Assembly (NCBI RefSeq): GCF_003725335.1
Contig: NZ_QIBY01000002.1
Coordinates: forward strand, 1-64,000
DNA from: Parvibacter caecicola
GTDB lineage: Bacteria > Actinomycetota > Coriobacteriia > Coriobacteriales > Eggerthellaceae
Length of the DNA: 64,000 nt
Direction of reading: 5' to 3'
A model generated the notes under the pieces. It saw only the letters and a list, made by a program, of their open reading frames with translations, searched no databases and was not told where the DNA came from. The position numbers and the translations under genes were made by a program. Positions within the stretch are counted from its first letter, which is position 1. Each line of letters begins with the position of its first letter. Shown here one piece after another: positions 34,261 to 40,781 of the stretch.

Positions 34261-34628
34261 CAGAGGGCTTCCCCTTCGTCGGGAATGTCCACCTCGATGG
34301 AATCGATTTCCAGCTCGCGGCCGGCCAGCAGCTCGGTAAGGGAGCTGCCGCACTGGGGGCACGCCCAGTGGAACTGGTCGTGGTCGAATTCGCTTTCGCA
34401 TTCCAGACAGCGGCTATGGGGATGCACGGTGATGATGCGCAGCTGGGCTCCCTCCAGAAACGGATCCCCTTCGCTTAAGGCCTCCCAGGCGAAATTCATC
34501 GCGTCCTGCAGGGCACCGGTCATCTCCCCCACCTTAAGGGTGACGGAAAGAAGCCGCGTGGCACCCGCTTCCTGGGCCACCGGGCGCACCGAATCCAGCA
34601 CGCCGGAGACGATTCCCAGCTCGTGCAT
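34260..34628 (-). CDS. hypA: Hydrogenase nickel insertion protein HypA
   Basis: Nickel metallochaperone of 122 residues. The N-terminal MHELGIVSGVLD contains the nickel-binding His2 and Glu3. The zinc-binding domain has two CX2C motifs, CLEC and CPQC. Length and layout are normal. Its start overlaps the tatC stop by one base (TAATG) and its stop overlaps the start of the hypB-like gene, so the three genes are read as one unit. Coupling to the Tat genes is meaningful because [NiFe] hydrogenases are exported by Tat after nickel insertion. Confidence 0.92.
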   Translation of the reverse strand: MHELGIVSGVLDSVRPVAQEAGATRLLSVTLKVGEMTGALQDAMNFAWEALSEGDPFLEGAQLRIITVHPHSRCLECESEFDHDQFHWACPQCGSSLTELLAGRELEIDSIEVDIPDEGEAL

Positions 34629-35413
34629 TACTCTTCGGCCTCGGCCTTTGCCAGCTCTTCGTTCTGCCGCTTGATGCGGCGGGACAGCACCACACGGGCC
34701 AGCAACAACGACAGCTCGTAGAGCACGATCATGGCCGCGAACATGAGGAACATGGTGACCGGCGAAGCGTCGGGGGTGATGATGGCGCAGATAACCAGCA
34801 GCGCCACGTACACGGTGCGCCAGGCGCCGCGCAGTTTGGCGTAAGGCACCACGTCGAAGATGACCAGGTAGAAGATGATGAGCGGCAGTTCAAAGGCAAA
34901 GCCGAAGCCCAGCTCGAACTTGATGATGATGTCCACATAGGAGGACATGCGCGCCGCCACATAGCCCAGGCCGTCCGCTTGGTCGGTGAGCCATTGGAAG
35001 GCGGGGTTCAAGATGATGCAGTAGCAGAAGATGGTGCCGATGATGAACAGCGCCACCGCCGCGATGAAGGTGGGCATGAACCACTTGCGCTCTTTGGGCT
35101 TCAAGGCCGGCAGGAAGAATGCCAGAAGTTGCCAGAGTATCACCGGGGAGCAGGCCACGATGCCGGCCCACAGCGAAATTTGGAAGCGCACCGCGAAGGC
35201 CTCGAAGGGGTCGATGGCCTGCAGCGACGCCATGCCCTGGGCATCGGTGGGCAGGTACTCGGCGATGGGCAGCAGCAGGAACTGGCCCATGGTGGGGGTG
35301 GCCATGTAGAACACGATGATGGCCACGAACAGGCAGGCCACGATACGCACAAGGCGCATGCGCAGCTCGCCCAGGTGGTCGAAAAGGGGCATGCGCGCCG
35401 GTCCGATAGGCAT
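34628..35413 (-). CDS. tatC: Sec-independent protein translocase TatC
   Basis: Six-helix membrane receptor for twin-arginine signal peptides, 261 residues. MPLFDHLGELRMRL is the family N-terminal motif with the signal-binding glutamate. The periplasmic loop DPFEAFAVRFQISLWAG and FELGFGFAFELPLIIFYL are conserved. A charged tail (KRQNEELAKAEAEE) follows helix six. It starts 3 nt after the tatA stop, and its Shine-Dalgarno GGGGAG lies in the end of tatA. Together they form a minimal TatAC system. Confidence 0.95.
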   Translation of the reverse strand: MPIGPARMPLFDHLGELRMRLVRIVACLFVAIIVFYMATPTMGQFLLLPIAEYLPTDAQGMASLQAIDPFEAFAVRFQISLWAGIVACSPVILWQLLAFFLPALKPKERKWFMPTFIAAVALFIIGTIFCYCIILNPAFQWLTDQADGLGYVAARMSSYVDIIIKFELGFGFAFELPLIIFYLVIFDVVPYAKLRGAWRTVYVALLVICAIITPDASPVTMFLMFAAMIVLYELSLLLARVVLSRRIKRQNEELAKAEAEE

Positions 35414-35416
35414 AGC

Positions 35417-36619
35417 TTACTCCCCTTTCTCTTCTTTGGCGGCATCGGCCGCGGCGGACGATTTCGTAGTTTTGGCGGCAGTGGTTTTCTTGGCCGTAGT
35501 GGTTTTCTTGGCAGCCGGCTTCTTGGCTGCAGGGGCAGCGGCCTCTTCGGCCTTGGCGGCGGTTTTGGCGGTGGTGGCCTTTTTGGCGGGCGCCTTCTTG
35601 GCAGCGGGCTTGGCTTCGGCGCCGTCGGCCTTGGCAGCAGCCGTCTTCTTGGGGGCAGCCTTCTTGGCGGCCGGCTTGGCCTCGGCGCCATCGGCTGCCT
35701 TGGCGGGCGCCTTCGCGGCAGCGGTCTTCTTGGCCGCCGGCTTCTTCGCCGCAGCGGGCGCGGCCTCCTCCGCCTTCGCCGCAGCGGCCTTGGCGGCCGG
35801 TTTCTTCGTAGCAGCGGGCTTTTCCTCGGCCTTCTTGGCCACAGCGGCCTTGCGGGCGGCGGCAGCGGCGGCAGCCGGGCCGGAAGCGGCCTTGGCAGCC
35901 GTAGCGGACGCCGGTTTGGCAGCGGCCTTGGCGGCCGGCTTCACGGCAGGAGCGGCGGCCTTGGCTTCGGCCTTCGCAGCAGGCGCCGCAGCCTTCGCGG
36001 CAGCCGGCTTCACGGCAGCGGCAGCGGCAACGGTGGCAGCAGCCGGCTTAGCGGCATCGGAGGCCTCCGTCAGCTTGGCATCGGCGGCATCGGCCGTCGC
36101 GGCCTTCTCCTTCTCGGCCGCCAAACGGGCGGCGCGTTCGCGATCATAGCGAGCCTTGCGCTCCGAGAAGCTCTCCCCCTGCTTCACCACGCCGGTGGAA
36201 GAAGACGAGCCCGCAGATGCGGCCGGGCGCGCAGCAGGCGTCGGCTTCGCCGCAGCAGACGAGCCGGTAGAACCCGAAGCGGCCGGCGACGCCGGACGCG
36301 GAGCCGCCCTGGTCACGGTCTTGCCCGCATTCTTGCGGGCCTCCGACACCTCGCGCCCCGCCTTCTTCAGGTCCGCGGCGCTCTTCTTCGCCTGCTCGGT
36401 GGCGCGGTCGAAGGTTTCCAGCGGGTTTTTGAAGGGGTCCTCGGCGTTGGGATCGAACACCTCGTTTTTCAGCACGCCGCTCATTTCCTCCTGAGCGGTG
36501 CGGAACTTAGCAATGAACTTTCCCAAGGTGCGCGCCATGGCGGGCAGCTTATCCGGGCCGAAAATCAAAAACCCGAACAGCAGGATGAGGAAAAGTTCGA
36601 ATCCTCCGATACCGAACAA
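35417..36619 (-). CDS. tatA: TatA/TatB-family translocase subunit with long Ala/Lys-rich tail
   Basis: Pore-forming Tat subunit. The N-terminus FGIGGFELFLILLFGFLIFGPDKLPAMARTLGK is a classic TatA/B membrane helix, FGP hinge and amphipathic helix. At 400 residues it is far longer than normal TatA (60-90) or TatB (about 170). Residues from about 100 onward are low-complexity, ending in histone H1-like repeats of the AAKKPAAKK type, rich in Ala, Lys and Pro. The start is probably TTG at 36619, preceded by GAGAGGA; no ATG fits. It lies 22 nt behind a small membrane protein gene and 3 nt before tatC. The tail is probably cytoplasmic; its function is unknown. Confidence 0.88.
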   Translation of the reverse strand: MFGIGGFELFLILLFGFLIFGPDKLPAMARTLGKFIAKFRTAQEEMSGVLKNEVFDPNAEDPFKNPLETFDRATEQAKKSAADLKKAGREVSEARKNAGKTVTRAAPRPASPAASGSTGSSAAAKPTPAARPAASAGSSSSTGVVKQGESFSERKARYDRERAARLAAEKEKAATADAADAKLTEASDAAKPAAATVAAAAAVKPAAAKAAAPAAKAEAKAAAPAVKPAAKAAAKPASATAAKAASGPAAAAAAARKAAVAKKAEEKPAATKKPAAKAAAAKAEEAAPAAAKKPAAKKTAAAKAPAKAADGAEAKPAAKKAAPKKTAAAKADGAEAKPAAKKAPAKKATTAKTAAKAEEAAAPAAKKPAAKKTTTAKKTTAAKTTKSSAAADAAKEEKGE

Positions 36620-36641
36620 TGTAATCGTCCTCTCTTTCGAA

Positions 36642-36857
36642 TTACATCGACAACACGCTGAGAGCCACCGTGGGTATGCCAAGGGCAAGCACCAGGATGA
36701 CGCACACGACTATGGTGAATATCTTTTTCGTTTTGGCTTCCGCCTCGGCCCGCTCCTTCGCGCGCCGCTCGCGCTCTTCGGCATCGCGCACCCGCTGCGC
36801 CCGCTGAGCCGCGGTGGCGGTGCGCTGGTTCTTCTGCGACTTGTTGTTGCTTCCCAT
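36642..36857 (-). CDS. Small tail-anchored membrane protein, unknown function
   Basis: A protein of 71 residues. The first 44 are strongly charged and helical (Arg/Glu/Lys/Ala, likely coiled coil), followed by one membrane helix (about 46-68, IFTIVVCVILVLALGIPTVA) and almost no tail. No family is recognised. It starts 3 nt after the stop of the amidohydrolase gene and ends 22 nt before tatA, so it belongs to the same transcript. The ribosome site is weak, so coupling with the upstream gene is likely. It might assist the translocase, but this is only context. Confidence 0.7.
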   Translation of the reverse strand: MGSNNKSQKNQRTATAAQRAQRVRDAEERERRAKERAEAEAKTKKIFTIVVCVILVLALGIPTVALSVLSM

Positions 36858-36860
36858 AAG

Positions 36861-38216
36861 CTACGACCTGAGCTTTCCGCGAATCTCGATGGCCCGCGCC
36901 ACGCTGCGCGCCACCTCAACGTTCACATGCCACTTGTTCTTCTCATACAGGATGTTGCCGTCCACCATGGTCATCAGCACATCCGAGCTAGTGCAGGTGT
37001 TCACCACGGCGGAAATGGGATTGCCGCCGGGGGCCTGGTGCGAACTGGAAAGGTCCACCGCAACGATGTCGGCGCGCTTGCCAATTTCCAGCGAGCCCAC
37101 CTTGTCGTCGATGCCCAGCGCGCGGGCGCCGCCCAGGGTGGCCAGTTCCAGAATGGTGCCGCTGTCCAAGAAGCGGCGGGTGCTCATCGAGCGGCTCATC
37201 AGCATGCCCACCGTCATCTCGGTGAACATGTCGGTGGAGTTGGTGGCCGCGGGGCTGCCAGTGCCGAAGCCCACGGGGATGTCGGCGCGCAGGAACTCGT
37301 CCAGCGGCGCCACCCCCATGCCCAGCTGGGCGTTCTCGCGGGGACAGGTGGCGATGGCCACGTTGTTCTGGCGCAGAGTGGCCAGGTCGCGATGGTCCAC
37401 GTGCACCGCCTGCACCACCAGGGTGCGCGGCGCCTGGAACGCGCCCCAGTTCAGGGCGTACTGCACCGGCGACACACCGGTGGGCATCCAAGGGGGCACT
37501 TCCACGAACCCGCGGTCGTTGCCCATGGCGTCCACCGAAAACGGCGAAGAGCCGTAGCGCACGAAGTTCATTTCCTCGCGGCTGCCGGCCAAGTGAATGG
37601 CATAGGGAATGTCTTGCTCGGCGGCAAACTCGGCCGCGGTGCCCATGAGGGCGGGGTGGGCGCTGAACAGGTGCCCCGGCGCGATGCCGATGGTCACGCG
37701 GCTTTCGTCTACCTCTTCGCGCCAGTGGAAGATATCCTTTTGGGCCATCTTCATGGCGTACTCGATGCGGTTTTTGTCCATGGCGCGCACTTCGCGGTAA
37801 ACCACCGCCCGCAGCCCCAGCTTCTGAGTGGCGGTGACCGACGCCCCGTTGGAGGTGGTGTCAGAAATGGTGGTGATGCCGCCGGACAGCGCGTCCAGGC
37901 AGCCCAGCACCGCGGAGTCGTACCAGTCGCTCATCTCCATGAGCGGGGCCTTCTCGGTAACCTTCATGAGCCACGTGTTGTAGGGAAGGTCGTCCACCAG
38001 GCCGCGCATCACCGAGTACTCCATGCGGGTGTGGGTGTCCACCATGCCGGGCATGATGGCCGCCAAACCGAAGTCGCGCACTTCCTCGGACGGATAGCGC
38101 AGCTTCATGATGTCCGCCGCGCCCATGTCGCAAATCTCGCCGTTGCGAATCAGCACGGCCCCTCCGGTCATGGGGTCGGAGGCGATGGGCAATATGTAGT
38201 GAGCGCAAATGAGCAT
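36861..38216 (-). CDS. Amidohydrolase of the MTA/SAH deaminase (MtaD/Atz) family with altered metal ligands
   Basis: A protein of 451 residues with the cytosine-deaminase-like TIM barrel: composite beta domain, PGMVDTHTRMEYS, IHLAGS (His208), AVHVD (His272), and the C-terminal LATLGGARALGIDDKVGSLEIGKRADIVAVD. Active members carry HXH at the first site and an aspartate in GTDS/GTDG. Here the second histidine is Arg64 and the aspartate position is Gly320 (GTGS). Two metal ligands therefore appear lost, and the protein may be inactive or have another chemistry. It is first in the run that leads to the tat and hyp genes, and divergent from mtnN, which uses the same substrates as MTA/SAH deaminases. 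Confidence 0.8.
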   Translation of the reverse strand: MLICAHYILPIASDPMTGGAVLIRNGEICDMGAADIMKLRYPSEEVRDFGLAAIMPGMVDTHTRMEYSVMRGLVDDLPYNTWLMKVTEKAPLMEMSDWYDSAVLGCLDALSGGITTISDTTSNGASVTATQKLGLRAVVYREVRAMDKNRIEYAMKMAQKDIFHWREEVDESRVTIGIAPGHLFSAHPALMGTAAEFAAEQDIPYAIHLAGSREEMNFVRYGSSPFSVDAMGNDRGFVEVPPWMPTGVSPVQYALNWGAFQAPRTLVVQAVHVDHRDLATLRQNNVAIATCPRENAQLGMGVAPLDEFLRADIPVGFGTGSPAATNSTDMFTEMTVGMLMSRSMSTRRFLDSGTILELATLGGARALGIDDKVGSLEIGKRADIVAVDLSSSHQAPGGNPISAVVNTCTSSDVLMTMVDGNILYEKNKWHVNVEVARSVARAIEIRGKLRS

Positions 38217-38469
38217 GCGGTTTCCCTATTCTCGCGTTCCTGCAAGCCATCGCCTTCCGCGGAAAACAACTCCCCGCCGCCGAAGGCGCACAGCAAATTC
38301 GAATGATACCATTACATGAGCGGCCGCCTTGCTTTAACCTCGGCGTGCGCAAGAAATGCAAAACAAAACACCCGCTCGGCGGCATCGCGCGCCGCACGAG
38401 GGCCTCCCGTTCGGGGCGCCCCGCGCGCAGCGGCCGGCCAAGGGTTCCTTCCCGCAGAAAGAAGGCCTC

Positions 38470-39171
38470 ATGAAATTCGGAATTATCGGCGCCATGGACG
38501 TGGAAGTGCAGCTGCTGCTGGAGGCCATGAAGGCCAACGGCCCCCTTTTGCAGGCGAACCACGGCGGCATGGCCTTCAGCGAGGGGGTGCTGGGGGCTCA
38601 CCAGTGCGTGGTGGTGCAAAGCGGCGTCGGCATGGTGAACGCCGCCCTGTGCACCCAGGTGCTGGTGGACCGCTTCGGTGTTGACCAGGTGATCAACACC
38701 GGCGTGGCGGGTTCGCTGGACCCGCGGCTGGACATCTGCGACATCTTGGTGGCGGAAAGCGCCGTGAACCACCTCATGAACGCCTGCAATTTCGGCTATG
38801 CCCCCGGGCAGGTGCCGGGCATGGACCAGGTGGCCTTCCCCACCAACCCCCTGCTGGCGTCCCAGGCGCTGGAGCGCGCCCGGAAGCTGGGGCTTCACGC
38901 GGTAGCCGGCGTGGTGGCCTCGGGGGACGAGTTCGTGCGCACCGCCGAGGAGAAGCGGCGCATCCGCAACGTCTTCGGCGCCGCCTGCTGCGAGATGGAG
39001 GGGGCGGCCATCGCCCAGGCCTGCTGGGTGAACGACGTGCCCTGCGTCATCGTGCGGGCCATCTCCGACAAGGCCGACGGCAGCGACGCCATGGATTACC
39101 CCGAATTTGAACAGAAAGCGGCCCGCACCTGCGCGCAACTGGTGGAGGAGCTGGTGCGTTCCTGCTCGTAG
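38470..39171 (+). CDS. mtnN: 5'-methylthioadenosine/S-adenosylhomocysteine nucleosidase
   Basis: Hydrolyses MTA and SAH to adenine and the thioribose compounds. It has 233 residues, the normal length. MKFGIIGAMDVEVQLLLEAM is the typical N-terminus, GVGMVNAALCTQ and NTGVAGSLDPRL line the ribose site, and CCEMEGAAIAQ and RAISDKADG carry the catalytic glutamate and aspartate. The start at 38470 follows GAAAGAAGG. SAH breakdown by this enzyme feeds LuxS, encoded 260 nt downstream on the opposite strand. Confidence 0.95.
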   Translation: MKFGIIGAMDVEVQLLLEAMKANGPLLQANHGGMAFSEGVLGAHQCVVVQSGVGMVNAALCTQVLVDRFGVDQVINTGVAGSLDPRLDICDILVAESAVNHLMNACNFGYAPGQVPGMDQVAFPTNPLLASQALERARKLGLHAVAGVVASGDEFVRTAEEKRRIRNVFGAACCEMEGAAIAQACWVNDVPCVIVRAISDKADGSDAMDYPEFEQKAARTCAQLVEELVRSCS

Positions 39172-39181
39172 GGGCCGGGAG

Positions 39182-39208
39182 CTGACGGGGGGGCGGGGTT
39201 AACGTCAG
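39182..39208. repeat. Degenerate half of the 79-bp palindrome (family D)
   Basis: CTGACGGGGGGGCGGGGTTAACGTCA resembles one arm of the palindromes at 27829 and 44945 (CATGACAGGGGACGGGGG...TAACGTCA) with several changes. It directly follows mtnN and abuts a family B repeat. Confidence 0.5.
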
Positions 39209-39225
39209 GTCCGAACCTGCGGTGC

Positions 39226-39366
39226 ATCCTGGCTGGGCCGACCCGGCAGGTCGGAGCAAGGTCCGGCCAAGCGGAGCAGAGGGGAAATCCACTCGCCCGA
39301 AGGGCGAGCTAGTTCCCCTCGTACGGAGCGTCGAGCGCAGGCCTGTCGGGTCGGCCCGCCCTCCAG
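39226..39366. repeat. 140-bp MITE-like repeat, family B, copy 3 (inverted)
   Basis: The element is read in the opposite direction to the copies at 21751 and 33313 (starts CATCCTGGCTGGGCCGACCC, ends CGGGTCGGCCCGCCCTCCAG-like). Internal nested stems are retained. Confidence 0.9.
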
Positions 39367-39378
39367 AGACGCAAAAAA

Positions 39379-39399
39379 GGCAGAGATAGAATCTCTGCC
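39379..39399. repeat. 21-bp palindromic repeat (family A)
   Basis: GGCAGAGAT-AGA-ATCTCTGCC followed by CTACGAA. It lies 12 nt after a family B element and 35 nt beyond the luxS stop, where it could also end the luxS transcript. Confidence 0.9.
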
Positions 39400-39434
39400 C
39401 TACGAATTAAACCTGCGATGTATCGGGGGGCTGC

Positions 39435-39929
39435 TTAGTCCAGGAGCGCCGGATAGGTGGTGTGGGCCTCGTCCAGCCCTTCCAGGGTGTCGGCCACATA
39501 GCGGCGGGCCCACCACTTCGCCTGGTTCAGGTCGGCATCGTGGTAGTTGCCGCACTCGGCAGGGCTGGCGCCAGGAATCTCGCCTTCAAAGTCACGGGCG
39601 AAGCGGAACAGTCGCGTTACCACGTCGGCCACCTCTTGCGGGGTGCATTCCCCAAAAACCACCAGGTAGAAACCGGTACGGCAGCCCATGGGGCCGAAGT
39701 ACACCACACGGTTGGCCCATTGGGGGTCGTTGCGCAGGAAGGTGGCACCCAGGTGCTCCAGCGCGTGCACGGCAGCGGTGTCCATCACCGGCTCGCGGTT
39801 GGGGGCGGTCATGCGCAAATCGAAGGTGGTCACCACCGCACCGGTGGCGGGGTCCTCGTCGCGGCGCGACAGGTACACCCCCGGTTCAAGCACGGTATGG
39901 TCAACCGAAAAACTGGCAATGCGCTCCAT
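39435..39929 (-). CDS. luxS: S-ribosylhomocysteine lyase (AI-2 synthesis)
   Basis: Splits S-ribosylhomocysteine to homocysteine and DPD, the precursor of autoinducer 2. It has 164 residues. Metal ligands His55 and His59 lie in HALEHLGA, the third ligand Cys126 is in ECGNYHDADL, and catalytic Cys83 is in GPMGCRTGFY. All key residues are intact. It lies between mtnN, which makes its substrate from SAH, and the menaquinone methyltransferase gene, whose reaction yields SAH. The 35-nt gap behind menG suggests co-transcription. Confidence 0.96.
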   Translation of the reverse strand: MERIASFSVDHTVLEPGVYLSRRDEDPATGAVVTTFDLRMTAPNREPVMDTAAVHALEHLGATFLRNDPQWANRVVYFGPMGCRTGFYLVVFGECTPQEVADVVTRLFRFARDFEGEIPGASPAECGNYHDADLNQAKWWARRYVADTLEGLDEAHTTYPALLD

Positions 39930-39964
39930 GTTCGCGTCCTTTCGCCGCTTTCAAATTCTTCAAA

Positions 39965-40771
39965 CTATTGGGGCTTGCGGGCGGTATGCACCGCCGCGAT
40001 GCCGCCGGTGTAGTTCTTCCATTGCACGTCGGTGAATCCGGCCTCTTCCAGCATGGCAGCGAATTGCCGCTGGTCGGGGAAGGCCTTGATAGAGCGGGAC
40101 AGGTACACGAAACCGTCGCGGTCGCCGGTAATCAGGCCGCCCCAAAACGGGATGAGGTGCTTCAGGTAAAAGTGGTACAGCCCCCGCCACACGGGGTTGG
40201 GGGGCGTGGAGAACTCCAGGCAGGTGAAGGAGCCGCCCGGCTTCAGCACCCGGTACATCTCGGAAAGGGCCTGCTGGCGCTTGGGCATGTTGCGGATGCC
40301 GTAGGCCATGGTGAGGGCGTCGTAGCTTTCGCTCTCGTAGGGGATGTCCTGGGCATCCACCACCTCGAAATCCATCGGCACATCGCCGCCGGCGCCGCAA
40401 GAGCGGTGGGCGCGGGCCACATCCAGCATCTCGTTCACCAAATCGGTGCACTGGATATGGGCCGGATGCTTGGCGCGGGCCACGGTGAAGGCCACATCCC
40501 CCGTGCCGCCGGCGATGTCTATCACGTCGTCGGTGGGCTGGATGTCCGCCTGCTTCATCATGCCCGCCAGCCACAGCTTGTAAGAGCCGAAGCTGGATAT
40601 GGCGTTGAAGCGCTCGTATTTTTTGGCAATGGTGGCAAAGATGTGCTTCACCCGCTCACTGGACAACTCGGGGGCCGCCTCTTGGCCGGTGGCGGTGTCG
40701 ATGCTGGCGGCCGCGGGCCGCGGGCTTTCGGGAGGTGTGGGTGCGTTGTTTTCCATAGTGGGGCTAAGCAT
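39965..40771 (-). CDS. menG: Demethylmenaquinone methyltransferase (UbiE/MenG type)
   Basis: SAM-dependent methylation of demethylmenaquinone, the last step to menaquinone. It has 268 residues, a little long because of a Pro-rich N-terminal extension of about 35. VKHIFATIAKKYERFNAISSFG and DIAGGTGDVAF (SAM site) are typical. DALTMAYGIRNMPKRQQALSEMYRVLKPGG and LEFSTPPNP also match the family. The start at 40771 follows AAAGGA. It begins 10 nt after the tsaBD fusion stop, so it is in the same transcript. Menaquinone implies anaerobic respiration. Confidence 0.93.
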   Translation of the reverse strand: MLSPTMENNAPTPPESPRPAAASIDTATGQEAAPELSSERVKHIFATIAKKYERFNAISSFGSYKLWLAGMMKQADIQPTDDVIDIAGGTGDVAFTVARAKHPAHIQCTDLVNEMLDVARAHRSCGAGGDVPMDFEVVDAQDIPYESESYDALTMAYGIRNMPKRQQALSEMYRVLKPGGSFTCLEFSTPPNPVWRGLYHFYLKHLIPFWGGLITGDRDGFVYLSRSIKAFPDQRQFAAMLEEAGFTDVQWKNYTGGIAAVHTARKPQ

Positions 40772-40781
40772 AGCGCATCCT

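Noticed and set aside
34261-34401. N-terminal extension of the hypB-like gene
   Set aside because: It is antisense-like Arg-rich sequence within hypA; the TGATG overlap gives a natural coupled start at 34260.
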